A DNA stretch of 64,000 bases, from NCBI RefSeq assembly GCF_964204645.1, contig NC_134031.1:1798001-1862000 (forward strand), in the 5' to 3' direction. Shown piece by piece: positions 11,730-23,331 of this stretch. The notes beneath the pieces were generated by a model. That model was not told where the DNA came from, made no database searches, and saw nothing but the letters and a program-made list of their open reading frames with translations. This stretch comes from Tubulanus polymorphus. Lineage: Eukaryota > Nemertea > Palaeonemertea > Tubulaniformes > Tubulanidae. The translations under genes were made by a program, and so were the position numbers. Numbering within the stretch: position 1 is the stretch's first letter; every line of letters begins with the position of its first letter.

Positions 11730-13965
11730 CAATAGGTAATTACACAGTTGTCTTATCAACCCATATGGTTTGGATTTGAGCACTTTTACCTTATACGAAG
11801 ATGCTGAGTTAATCTTTATCGTAGATACCTAATAAATCAATTAATGTCCTAGCTATAATTAAAATTGTCTCGGACAATATTTTATATGGGGCTTGAAATT
11901 TCTACACGAGAAGAATTTCAGATCCGGTATAAATTTGAATTCATCATTTCAACTGCTTATTTTGCATCAGAGCTTTTGATACCTAGCTTAACGAACCCAG
12001 AATTCCCCAAAAGACAACATTGCACGATACAGCTGTCTCATCCACTGCGCTATTTTTTAAATAATTTTCACTTATATTCATTATATTGAATTAAATTTAA
12101 CTAATTTTCTAGATATCTAAGCGATCCGATAATTAGTCATCATACTAGCTACATCTTAATTGTCAGTCAACAATATTTATATTTATATGGAGCCTGAAAA
12201 TCTACACGAGTAGAATTTTAGATGTGGTGAATTCATCACTATTTGAATTCATCAGAAATTAAGATAAAAGCACATTTTTAGTGGTATATCAGAAATTCCC
12301 TTATAGCCGAATTGCTATGTAATCTTTAGTTCTTTTATATCTTTTACAGTACACTGTGTATAAGGATTGAAAGACCTTGTTATGACCGGACCTACCTGGT
12401 GCGGTGCAAGACATGATGCTGGAATATACTTTGAAGGAGGGGGGTTAGTAAAAGAGAGCTATTAGCAAGAGGAATAAGACCTAAGTTTAGGATATCCTGT
12501 CACATTAAGGCTCTCAATCTGACATACACAGTGAAATTAAAATATTCTCCCTTCCAAATTCAGGAATGTATTTGTGCACGTACAGATTTGTTTTATCTCC
12601 CTTCAATCGGAAGTAAATCTGCGTTAAATGAATTTGGCAATATGTATCAAAACTAATACAGCTGTATGACGACACAATAGGTTCACTTTAGATACAGATA
12701 AATAATTAATTTGCTCAGATACACATGTATCAGCAACATTTTAAATGTCAATGGACTTGAATTAAAAATAATTTCACATAACAATTGAATTAACCTTAAT
12801 TGTAGATATCTAAGTAATACGTTAACGAGTTATTCATCTTAGCTATATTCTAATTGTCAGTTAATAAACTGTATCTATTATGCGTCACTTGACACACAGT
12901 ATGGCTTTTAGATATCATTTGAATCAGTAAGGTTTTGGTAAATTTTGGCAATATTGAAGAGCATGACCAGTCGCCGTAAGTACGGCAGTTGGAGATATAA
13001 ATACTGATCAGTCGATGAGACTGATTCACTTATCATATAGATATGCTCAAATATACATATATCAGCTATATCTAAATTGTCAGTTTAATGATATTTATAA
13101 TGGACCTGTATCACATATATATTATTTCATACATAGCAATAAATAGTTTTTGATCTTACATGAAATATTAAATTCATCTTAATTGTAGATATCTAAGCCA
13201 TTGGTTAATGAGCAATTTTTCCTAGCTATATATATGATGATTAAAACAAGGCACAGAGTATGGCTCTGGGGAATGACTTGAATTAATTAAAGCTTTCTTT
13301 ATTCTAGATTTATCAAAGTGCTGAGACCAAATCACAGTTTCTAAAAGACCTGCAGTCCATAGTTTTCCCCATATATATTACACCAGATCTCAATAGAGCC
13401 CTAGACAATATTTCATACATCTTTCCCCCAGGAATTCATTAATGTAATGGGTAAAGCAGCATATAATATATACTGTAAAGTGCCCGAATGTTTATAAATG
13501 ACATATGTATCAATATATTATTTGTAAAAAAATCTATTAACCGACGATAAATTTTATTTGATATATATCTTTACAAGTAAAGCCAGCCTAAATGTATATG
13601 GGGCCCTAAGAATTTCTCGTCAAACATTAGGGCCTATAAGATATTGAATGATCGCTAATATCTAAGCGATTGGTTAATTAGTAAATTGTCCTATCTATAT
13701 CTTGAATGTCAGTTAAACAAGCCATATGAGGCCTGAAATATCTACGGTACAATCCGAAAATTTCACATAAGATATTGAATTTACCTTAATTGTACATACT
13801 TAAAAAATCTTTTAATCAATAACTGACCAATCTACCTTTAATTATCAGACCAAAGAATATTCAAGGGACCTCACTCAATCATTTTGTCCAATATTGTAAA
13901 TATTCAAGCAATCATTGCCCTAGCTATATTTCAATTTACTTTTAACAATATACCGGCCATAGAGC
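11730..13965. repeat. Degenerate repeat block, inverse of the 1-6.6 kb family
   Basis: The order AATTGTAGATATCTAAGC, GGTTAAT, CTAGCTATAT, ATTGTCAGTTAA, ATATGG..CCTGAAA, ATCTACACGAG recurs with gaps near 11830-11920, 12105-12225, 12795-12870, 13050-13110, 13185-13235, 13645-13745 and 13790-13870. The reverse complement of 2030-2170 and of 6060-6220 shows the same order. At 11750-11800 a block of about 45 bases matches 3178-3225 in direct orientation. No coding frame is convincing. Confidence 0.6.
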
Positions 13966-14153
13966 TTCAACAAAGTAGTGCGGAGATGGTGAGCTTGACC
14001 AGTGTCTGTATCCTCACCAGTGCCTATGCATTCTACCCCAGATATGAAATATCAACTTAGCTTTATGTATGTATGCATTCCTGTTGCCATGCAGGATGAG
14101 ACTGCCAGATTTGGTTGCGGCAGGTCTTTCGGTGTTTGGTTCATTCAACATGG

Positions 14154-14371
14154 AGTCTTTTGTGGGCACTTCTAGTGGGTAGATTTTAGATGGGCCTTTC
14201 CGGATTAACCTGAAATGAGTAAAAGAACGATATTATGTAGTTACACAATCCTTTCCGTGTCATACATCGTAATTTTCACATGTATCAACTTAACTTTCAA
14301 TATTGCTGAGTTCAGTGTTCTTTTTTCGCCATCTTCTGTAGTCGCCTTCAGCATCTTCTTCTTCATCTTGG
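14154..14371 (-). pseudogene. Putative minus-strand exon pair or remnant
   Basis: Two acceptor-like sites (TTTCAG read on minus at about 14372 and 14212) precede open stretches. The first reads DSQDEEEDAEGDYRRWRKK and ends at a possible GTTAAG donor near 14303; the second begins in a frame open for about 60 codons. The sequence between them aligns loosely with the intron-like part of the 235-bp array at 8996-9960, so this is probably a diverged member of that system. Phases between the pieces were not reconciled, so I do not call a gene. Confidence 0.3.
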
Positions 14372-14403
14372 GAGTCCTGAAATGAAAAAAAAAGAGAAGA
14401 GCA

Positions 14404-14600
14404 ATGAAAACCTGGTACGGAACAAAACTAATGTCTTTACAGCTCTCCGTCGCCGGTCACATGCCGAGAACACCAGACAATGAGCCAGCCAGGAATATAC
14501 TGCCCTCTACACGCCCTCACACAGAACGCGAAAACCAGGATGACAACGCCTCACATTCCCCATCTAACTGCAGGATGTACTGGGCGACGTCAGTAACTGA
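14404..14600 (+). mobile_element. LINE-tail-like fragment, plus-strand arm of a fold-back pair
   Basis: A frame from 14404 reads LQLSVAGHMPRTPDNEPAR, similar to the 'R-L-F-GH-RM-D' tail seen at the C-terminus of many non-LTR retrotransposon polyproteins. The DNA is about 80% identical (by eye) to the reverse complement of 15030-15200. No reverse transcriptase domain is present, so it is at most a short remnant. Confidence 0.5.
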
Positions 14601-14659
14601 CACACCTGTAAAATTGCACGAAACACAAATAGCTCAGTACAACCAGCTTGACCGGGTTG

Positions 14660-14965
14660 AGATTCAGGATCTCAACTAGCACCCAAAAGCGTGACAAGAG
14701 ACTTCATCCACTGACCGAGGTTGTCACAAGGACACAATGAAACTAGCACTCACAAGCCGACGAGAGACTTCATCCACTGACCGAGGTTGTCACAAGGACA
14801 CAATGAAAACTAGCACTCAAACTAGAAATCAAAGAGCGTGACAGTAGAATCATCCCTCAGCCGACTCAGAATACCAGAAACAAAGAGCGTGACAGTAGAA
14901 TCATCCCTCATCCGGGCGGTCACAAGGACACAATGAATGCTAGTAGCGTGACAAACCAGTATAAC
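14660..14965. repeat. Tandem/interspersed short repeats between the fold-back arms
   Basis: The units GAGACTTCATCCACTGACCG, GTCACAAGGACACAATGAA and AGCGTGACAGTAGAATCATC each occur two or three times in alternating order. Confidence 0.8.
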
Positions 14966-15014
14966 CACTCCATTTGTATCCCGCGCAATCCCACAGATAT
15001 GCCCGTCATTGACA

Positions 15015-15401
15015 TCACTCAGCACACTTTGTAGATAGGTGGGGGCAGTGAGGCCTCGTCATCCTGGTTTTCGTGTTCCGTATGAGGGCGTGTAGAGGGC
15101 AGAATTTCCTGACCGACTCTTTGTCTGACATCCTCGACACGTGACCGGCGAAGGAGAGCTGACGCTTTCGGACATTAGTTTTGTTCCAGCAAACGTTGAA
15201 ATTCGACAGAGAAATCGGCCCTGAAAAATAAAACGGGTTAGAACCTGCAAAAAAGAACGGATTAATAAACACGGAACAGTACAGGACAGCACAGAGACAA
15301 ACAGTAACACATAAAACATAAAGACGTCGTTCCTCAGGAAGCAGGAACAGGAGCAGGAGCGGGAGCGCAGCGAAAATCGCCAGGAGAATCCACGGTAGCA
15401 T
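15015..15401 (-). CDS. Uncertain open frame: two hydrophobic segments fused to LINE-tail-like sequence
   Basis: From an ATG at 15401 the minus strand encodes about 128 residues. The first 50 hold two strongly hydrophobic segments (MLPWILLAIFAALPLLLLFL and LYVLCVTVCLCAVLYC) separated by PEERR, as in a membrane-anchored enzyme N-terminus. After about 15215 the frame becomes the retroelement-like arm (RQLSFAGHVSRMSDKES) inverted relative to 14404-14600. TTTTGCAG and TTTTTCAG sites fall at the change of character (about 15248 and 15222), so a real first exon may end or a new one begin there. I do not recognise the membrane part. Confidence 0.3.
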   Translation of the reverse strand: MLPWILLAIFAALPLLLLFLLPEERRLYVLCVTVCLCAVLYCSVFINPFFFAGSNPFYFSGPISLSNFNVCWNKTNVRKRQLSFAGHVSRMSDKESVRKFCPLHALIRNTKTRMTRPHCPHLSTKCAE

Positions 15402-15449
15402 GTTCACAGTGTGAGTGTGCAGAGGTGAATGGCCTATGCTGGTGTACAC

Positions 15450-16736
15450 CGTGGTCAGCCGGTCACGTATTCAATAGCGCGTATAAATGATATCAACAAC
15501 TCTGAGTAGCCGCAATTGTGTCTCCATTGTTGAATGGATTTAAATTGATAGCTTATAGAAGGTTCCACTGTCGGATTGAATACGCGCCAGTAGCCAGCGG
15601 AACAATATCGTGGAACTTTGATATAAGGCCATAAAATAAATTTCTTTGGAGACAGCTCCCCTCCGAATTTAGCTGCCGCGCCTGGTTTTTTCTGAAATTT
15701 TAGAATAATTCGTAAACTACTGACCGATTAAGCTCTTCAGTTAAAAATTCACACCAACAAAATTTTACACATTCAAGTCATCTATATTTTTTCTGCAAAT
15801 CATCGCGTAACACTTGGAAGAACCATCAGCTGATGCCGTATGAACATCGGCAGACTCTAGCGAGTCGAGTAGCGACTAAGTTTATTGATTATTCCAGCTG
15901 TTCACGAGTCTTCATATCATAGAGCTTTTGGAATATTTCGTTTCATATAAAAAAAAATATTACACAGTCTCCCTCTTCAGTGATAATTTTTTTTCACAAA
16001 TTCTGATGAGAATCAAGTATTTTGCTGCTCTATGAAAAATCTCCATAAGTCACCAAAGTTACGTTATCAGTTGTGATGTTGATGCTGTCGACGATCGTGG
16101 AAGAACTCCGTATAGTGGTCGTCAGTAGTAACCTGTCTGTGGTTTACATTTCGATTTATCGATATGATGCTCCGTTTTCCGTTACCCTCACCCAAAGAAG
16201 TTCGATAGAATTCGAAAAGCTCTAAGAAAAAGAATCAAAAAACAAATTTCACATATCTTAAGAAAATAATTTATTTTAATAATTCACAGTAACCCAATAG
16301 ATGGCAAAGTGATATTGCAGCAAATGTTAAAATGTAGGGGTAAACCTTTAGTTCAATTACTTGTTATTTTCTGTCGGAAAATCAAAACATTTTCTAAAAC
16401 CTCTACTGGACCTTCTCTCATACTGACCTACGAACACTAAATTCAACAGTAAATCATCATACAATTCTCTTTAACAATAGTTATTTTTTCTAAATTTTTT
16501 AAATCGAACACAGAAAGCAGAAAAAATGAGGTAAAATTTCAGTAGAGTTTTATCGCTAGTTGAATACCTAGCATGTAGGAAAAGTCATTGATGTACTAAG
16601 TGTGCAAAATAATGCTCATAAAATCTATACGGATATTTAGCATTAACGGCTCCACAATAATTAAGTTAAAATATTTCGTTGTATTAATGAGGATGAGAGA
16701 TATCATTTTTACTTTCTACGTATCGGATTGTGTTGT
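15450..16736. other. Intergenic region; right part is probable DDI 3' UTR
   Basis: No coding signal. A minus-strand AATAAA is read at 16270-16275, about 460 bases beyond the DDI stop, and is a plausible poly(A) signal for that gene. Confidence 0.45.
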
Positions 16737-19700
16737 TCATGAATTCATGGTCGGTATTTGTATGGATTTAGCGATTAACGATGCCAACGCCTCGTCCACG
16801 TTTCCGCGAGTACGTGTTAATTCAGCTACACATTGTTCGCGGGTAAATCCGTTAGCGACCAGTTTCTGAATGTCTTTTTCCGGGAACTGAGCTCCTGCTG
16901 CTGCTGCTGATGAGGATGATGTGTTGTGGTGAGATGAAACGCCTGCAATAAAAAGAGATTAAGATACGGATTAATTATCGACATTTTATGCAAGAAACGA
17001 CATTAAGACAAACTCCGCGTAATGTTTCAGTAATCGGTGGCGTATAAACTCCGACAATCTGCTCTTTGTACCCTGAAGCCCCCTTCGAGAGAATCGAGTC
17101 ATTAATTCCTCGTGGATTGTCTGATATTCACACTAACCTGCTGTTGATGGTTGTTGTTCCTGAGCTGATTTCGCTAAAGCCTGAGCCAATGCGTGATCGT
17201 CCTGTTCTAGATCTGATTCGGGACGCCGGTTTAATTTCGCGTGATCGGGTACCTCGGATTCGGTGAGGAACGGCGTTTCAGTTTGAGTCGTACCGATCAC
17301 CAGTTTATTATTCTTCAGATCGATGCTACACTGAAATTATCAATCAATAACCATTTCTCTAAATGTAGCAAGATGCGATCGAAAGGTGATACGTGATAAA
17401 GTACACACAAAATACACGATTTGAAAACCTTCTTCTAACAACCTCACTACCCCCGATAATGACTACTAGGATATAGGCAAAAAGTTTAACCCTTTCAGTG
17501 CGTCTACACCGCAGTGCGGTGTATAAATCAGTGATGGATTTTGCTAGTACACCGCACAGCGGTGTATTGATGTAATTAGTAATTTGTAATTATCTCTATT
17601 GAAAAATGGCAGCAAGAGTCAAACATAGTGAAATATTAGTAACTAACGATACACCGCACTGCGGTGTAGACGCACTATAGTGGTATTCCCATTGTTCAAC
17701 ACACTAGGGTGGAATTTTTTAGAATTTTCAAATTTTCTCCAGCACTATAGGGTATTAATTAGTCAGCACTGAAAGGGTTAAAAGAAATATTGTGAACTTT
17801 ATTTTTCATTTTGTAGTGCAGGATTTTCTATACAACCTTCCGAGTGCGTATTGTCAACACAGTAAGAAATGCCTAATTCTACAACACGCCATCCTTCTGA
17901 TGGATGCAAACATATCGGTATTTTCTGATCGTACAAAATTACGAGGATATTATACATACCTGATGTCGTTTTAACATGTCGAGACCTAGAAGCATATCCA
18001 TCGGTTGATCTTCTAATATCGAAAACGACGATGGTAAAAAGACATCGCCGATTTGTATTTGACCTAAAAGATTATATGAACTATGAATGAAATTATGAAA
18101 ACGATTTAAAACAGGGCGGCCACTTTTATTCTATTTGCTGTTTCCCCGATATGCACGTTGTTCTCAGTGACTTGATCTACTAAACACGTAAGACATAGAT
18201 GGAACCTGTTTGGTTTTACGCACGATCTTACTATCTCAACAAATTTTGCAGTCTTTTTCCTGATTTTAGCTTTTGTTGTAAAATTCCCTGACATTTTTAG
18301 AGAAAAGAAATTTCCCTGACTTTTCCCTGAATTCCAGGTACGGTAAGTGACCACCCTGTTTACCGGTAATTTCTACGTTGGTAGTTTTTTGCTGAAAATA
18401 AACATTTTATAAGCACCGGTTACTGATTTAATAGTCTTCCATAATCCAGTCAAATCCTTGAAGAATATTGTCGATGGTGAAGATGATGTGAGAATACATC
18501 AATCTACCAATCAATATTGTCGATACTGTAAGGAATATAGGTTACGTACCTAAATGTACTCGGCCGATAATTTTTTGTGTTCCGACACCTTTAGCGATTC
18601 CGGCCCATCGCGTATCTACCAGTCGATTTATATGACATCGTTCAGCGCACGCTTGACTCATTATCGTCATTTGAGCTCCTGAAATATCATCATCGATAAT
18701 ATCAATACACAGCCAGGAAACACCTCCTTCAGATTATCTCTATTGAATAAGAAGTCTTGATGACCACTTTTTAAAAGTGTGCTGATAAAATGTATAATTT
18801 CTGGTGTTTATAGTTCATTTTTTAACCCTTTCAGTGCTGACTAATCAATACCCTATAGTGCTGGAGATAATTTTAAGATTTTTAAAGATTCAACCCTAGT
18901 GTGTTGAATAACAGGAATACCACTATAGTGCGTCTGCACCGCGGCGCGGTGTATCGTTAGTTACTAGTATTTCACTATGTTTGACAGGTGCTGCCATTTT
19001 TCAAGAGAGATAATTACTAATTACATCAATACACCGCATTGCAAGTGTACTACAAAAATCTATCACTGCTATATACACCGCAATGCGGCGTAGACGCACT
19101 GAAAGGGTTAATCAAAAATGTCGCTGGTGTAGTACTGAACACGCGTGAAGTGTGGATTATCAGTTTTTAAAGGTTTGCCAATTAAATGTCATATATCTGG
19201 CGTTTGTAGTTCATTTCTAATTAAAAGCATGTTGGGCGAGGTCCTGAAACGGTTGAATGTTTGAGGGAGTGCCGGGTTTCACAAACCTGAATCAACAAAT
19301 GCTTTCACTGGATAACCATTGACGATGCAGTTTATATATAACATGATCACTTGTCCAAAACTTTCAGGAGCGTATTCCATCGCGGTCTCCATGTTCGATT
19401 CAACATTTTTTAATCTGAAGCAAAAAGAAATTTGAGAATTAATAGTACATGATTTGGTATTCTTATTCAATTTATTCAACTGATTCAGAAATCTAGTGTT
19501 CTTACAGATCACGGATTACAAATTTCCCTTATTTTCCCCAACCTTTGACCAAAAATTTCCCAGCTTAGATAAGATATCCTCAAATAGGAGCTGTTTTTTC
19601 TCATTCGAGAGGTTCATTGTGACACTCATCACCAGCAAGAACAACAAGACACCAAAAATTCAAAATCCCTGATCAAAATATAAGATATCCTCAATAGGGG

Positions 19701-21571
19701 CCGTTTCCTATCAAGAGGCTCCTTGTGAAACTCAACCAACAAGACATCAACAATTCCTCCCTGACTTTAGCCAGATTTTCAAGTAAATGGTCAGAATTTC
19801 CTGATTTTTTCAGATCTGTAAGACTTCGAGAAATCTCTCTAATTTTTACCTGATTTCTTCTGCAATTTTTTTCTGTGCTTCCGGATCGAATGGATCAGCG
19901 TTAATCATCGCGATTCTTTCTCGTTCTTTCTCCGCTAATTCGGCTCTTTGTCTTTTAAAAACCTCAGCAAACTTTTCTAAAAATAAATCAATGAAACATT
20001 ATTACATACCGCTGAAATCTTGTTTCTTGATACTCAAACTAGAGGTCCACGGGCCTTGTGAAGTGTAAGCGTCAGGTAAAGTACTTTGCATAGGCAAGGC
20101 ATTTTAATATGACCTGGAGCACGGATTCAGCAGCCCCTCAAGAATTCAGCAAAATTCATCAAATTAAAAAAAAAGATTCTTTAGACCTATAGTCCTTCAT
20201 ATTTTCATCAGCAGTTTGTGCCCAGCTTGACTTACAATCAAGTAAGGCTAAAAAAATTGATACCTTGTTTCTCCGCTCTGCTGAGCTTAAATGTTGACCC
20301 GGCTGGCCGCCTATCTACCCTATACATTACTTTTTTTTAAATCGTGATCAATTTTACCATAACAGACCCGGCCGCTATAGAAATGAACTGTTTATAGATT
20401 TTATCATATTTTACTAAAATGACCCGGCCGCTGCGGAGAAACAAGGTATCATTTTTGTTTAGCCTAACTTTGTTGGCTTTTCAATATTGTGATTTACAAA
20501 AACCTAAGTTTTTCATTTCTTGTATCAAATCATTCGCAATATCCACTCCGTTTTTATCTTTTCGGCAGTCCTTAAAATCAACTTTAACTTAAACCCACTA
20601 ATTTGAGTAACTGACCCGAAAGGTGTTTGATACATACCTAAACTTCCGCTGTGTAAAGCATCAGATAGTTCAACGTTGCGTTCTTTAAGTAAAGCTAAAT
20701 CCCGTGGAGAGGCTAAAAACATTTCTCTTACAGTCGCCGGATCATCGGATTGAGGAGGCGGAGCTGGTCTTGATTGACGCGTTGTTCCTGAACTCGTAGA
20801 AGCCCCTGGTATTTGAATGTTACTGAAGTCGATCATTCCAGCGCCTGAAAATAGTTCAAACAGTTCGAACAAATATTACAATCAATAGATTTTCACTTAA
20901 GACCGGTTTCGATCGAACTTATTCTGGTTTAGGAATCAGCCTAGTATCCAAGCACAAAGACGGGTGTTAAGTGGGCCCCACCCAAAATTTTTTTTTAAAA
21001 TTGGAGGCTTATGGAGACGTTTTCCAGGCTCTAAATGAATAATTTAGAGTTAAAAGACTAATCAAATTGGTATGAAAAATATTGAACACTGATTACATAG
21101 TAACTTGAGAAGTTAGCTCAAAAAGGGGGTGCGTCCGCTACTCCCGCACCCCCTGGGGACGCCTATGATTAGCCTATTCCAAAATAGGTGGATAGCAATC
21201 TGATTGAAACGAGTGCACCAGCCAACGAAAATTCCAGAATCGGTACACAGACAATTGAAAGTTCAGCAGTACTTACCAACAGCAGGTCGGTTTCTGAGCC
21301 CACCACCGCCGCCTGACTGTAAACCAGTCATCTGTGGAGGAGGCCCTCCTCTCATTTGTTGAATCAGTATCATTTCTCCTTCGGTTATACCGAAATGTTC
21401 GAACGATTTTGAATCGTCGAGAAGAGGTCGACCGTTCCAGAACAACCCGATCTCTAAAATTGGAATACCGGTTTCCATTTCACAAAGCACTTTAAAATTC
21501 ATCAGTTCCATATCGGGAGATACGTCCAGACTGAACACTCTATCATCAGTTGTAGCCACAGTTATCTTCAT
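16737..21571 (-). CDS. DDI2: DDI1/DDI2 homologue, ubiquitin-shuttling aspartic protease
   Basis: Eight coding exons: 21277-21571, 20638-20844, 19850-19976, 19287-19414, 18550-18678, 17960-18063, 17138-17330, 16737-16942; 1389 bases, 462 residues. Residues 1-72 form a ubiquitin-like fold ([11 protein letters not shown]...GEMILIQQ). A helical region with [18 protein letters not shown] precedes the retropepsin-like domain (about 225-360), which has [20 protein letters not shown]; catalytic D251 lies in DSGA, whose codons are split by an intron. A low-complexity [10 protein letters not shown] linker leads to a C-terminal UBA (about 414-456, [20 protein letters not shown]). Family role: proteasome shuttling and cleavage of heavily ubiquitinated substrates such as NFE2L1-type factors. 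Mammalian DDI2 lacks the UBA, so this is the ancestral architecture. The ATG at 21571 is used; the two codons before it lack an ATG. Confidence 0.96.
17490..17777. mobile_element. piggyBac-type MITE, copy 1 (TTAA target duplication)
   Basis: Begins CCCTTTCAGTGCG and ends GCACTGAAAGGG, flanked on both sides by TTAA (17486-17489 and 17778-17781). 288 bases, no coding capacity. Inside are several near-perfect palindromes of the type ACACCGCAGTGCGGTGT. It lies in a DDI intron and is inverted relative to the copy at 18826. Confidence 0.9.
18112..18358. mobile_element. hAT-like MITE (CAGGGYGGCCAC ends), copy 1
   Basis: Starts CAGGGCGGCCACTT and ends GGTAAGTGACCACCCTG, with repeated 'ATTTCCCTGA' text inside. 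Related copies sit at 25211, 36806 and 42909. A clean 8-bp target duplication is not visible. The minus-strand frame here is transposon sequence, not DDI coding sequence. Confidence 0.65.
18826..19107. mobile_element. piggyBac-type MITE, copy 2 (TTAA target duplication)
   Basis: Begins CCCTTTCAGTGC, ends GCACTGAAAGGG, flanked by TTAA at 18822-18825 and 19108-19111. 282 bases. Its interior is the reverse complement of copy 1 (ACCCTATAGTGCTGGAG near one end, ACACCGC palindromes near the other), with some palindromes decayed. Confidence 0.9.
19503..19815. repeat. Dispersed intronic repeat, copy 1
   Basis: Shares CTTACAGATCA, TTCCCTGA, AAGATAT, ATCAAGAGGTTCATTGT, CACTCATCACCAGCAAGA and GGTCAGAATTTCCT in order with 22515-22735. 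No terminal repeats seen. Confidence 0.65.
20240..20471. mobile_element. Terminal-inverted-repeat element, complete copy
   Basis: Left end AAGTAAGGCTAAA, then TGATACCTTGTTTCTCCGC; right end GCGGAGAAACAAGGTATCA, then TTTAGCCTAACTT, giving about 37-bp inverted ends. The core carries repeated ACCCGGC(TGG)CCG motifs. Found in a DDI intron; a left-truncated relative lies at 5158-5330. Confidence 0.8.
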
Positions 21572-23331
21572 TTTCACGTTGATAAATGTTTGTAAAAGTT
21601 CTTAAGAAAAAAAGGAGGAAATTTTAAGTTTTTCAGAACGAATCGTAAATTCTTACTTCCGGGTTTTGTTGGTTAAGGTTTAATCGTAATCGCCAGATTT
21701 AAATTCAACAATACAAATCCAACTATATTTGACAAATAGTGCGTGATAACGTTGAGTTCAAGTCCGCACACTATATATACGTAAAATGTATTTTTGGTAA
21801 ATCCACTAATATCCGTACCTTCGCCCGATTAAACGATTCATCCTAAAGTTGTCATGTACATAGCATTCAGCCACGGCCTTAGCACATATTACGAAAATGG
21901 GTCCAATGACTTGATACCCCAGGAGTGACCTATCAATTTTGTCTGGTCCATGAGCCTTCAGCGTATTTATTTTTTAATAACACAGGATTCCATGCATTTA
22001 AGCTACTTCAGTCAAATTCACTTAGATGAGCCTGGATCTTTAGATGTGCCATTGACTACTAATTCATTTCCTCATTTTCTTTCCACACTTTCCACGCAAC
22101 AGAACGACTGAAATTTTGGTTCAATAGAAATTTTATTCGATCAAAGCTCATGAGACTAATTTTCCAGTATAAAATGTGTATGATACGAAAATTTGAATGG
22201 AATGTGTTTATAATAATAAAAAAAGTAAAACATTATACGATTTGGTTAAAAATCAGATAGATCGATAAGTTATAGATATAATCAGCAGAGAGGTCCGGCC
22301 TCCTAAGTACCGTATTGGTTTTTCAATTCATATGATTTCTATTATGCAGCCATAATGCATATTTGAAAAGGGACCTTGTGAATAATTCAAATACAATATT
22401 TCTTTCTTCTGAATGAAACTGGAAGAGATTACTATATAAAGAGCAAGAGCATGTTCTAAAATCGATGAACAAAACATTTAAGGACAATTCATATTATTTT
22501 TATATGATAGGTTCTTACAGATCAGCAAATCTAGAATTCCCCGATATACCAGATTTCCCTGACCCTTCACCAAAAATTCCCTGATACAATTTTAAGATAT
22601 AATCAATGGAGCCGTTTCTTATCAAGAGGTTCATTGTTCCACTAATCACCAGCAAGACCAAGACCCCAAAAATTCAAATACTTTTCGATGATTTTCGAGA
22701 AAACGGTCAGAATTTCCTAATTTTTCCAGCAGAGAAAAATAGATCCGGAATTCCCGGATTCTTTTATGATCTTTAAGAACTCTGACGTGAAGAGCAGATT
22801 AATAGAGATTATTTCTATAATCATCCGACCAGCAGATCATTTATAATATATATCACAAGTTTTTACAGCATTTTTAATGCTACACCGACGAAAAAGAGAA
22901 AAAATAAAAGTTATTTTTCAAACGTTGTCACTTTGCAACAAAAAACACTAAGACTACAACATAAATATAGAGATGCCTACTGTACTTAATAGGAATTACA
23001 TTGATAAGGATACATTACAACCTACAGATAATGGAGATTTTTAACTGATAAATTTGATTATATATTATTTAATGAATAATTCTTAATGCTTAATCTATCT
23101 ACGGCCCTTTTCAAGACGCAGTATTAACTTGGCGGTCGAAGATTTCTGCTGTTGCAGAGATGGAAGAATTGGAGGAAGATACTTCAAAACGTGACAATCA
23201 ATGGAGGAAGTAGATAATTCTTCTTCCAAACGAGGACAATTGAAAAGGGCCTATTGGGGGAGGGGGGTGGTTACTGTTTAGAGTGTTTCTATACTGCGTA
23301 GTATAGCACCGAATCAACGCGCAACAATCAT
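21572..23331. other. DDI upstream region and CEP104 3' flank
   Basis: Contains no coding exon that I can support. It must hold the DDI promoter and the 3' UTR of CEP104, both on the minus strand. A repeat copy occupies 22515-22735. Near 20990-21170 and 23225-23280 the sequence is low in structure. Confidence 0.4.
22515..22735. repeat. Dispersed intronic repeat, copy 2
   Basis: Second copy of the repeat at 19503-19815, in the same orientation, including CTTATCAAGAGGTTCATTGT and CACCAGCAAGAC. Confidence 0.65.
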
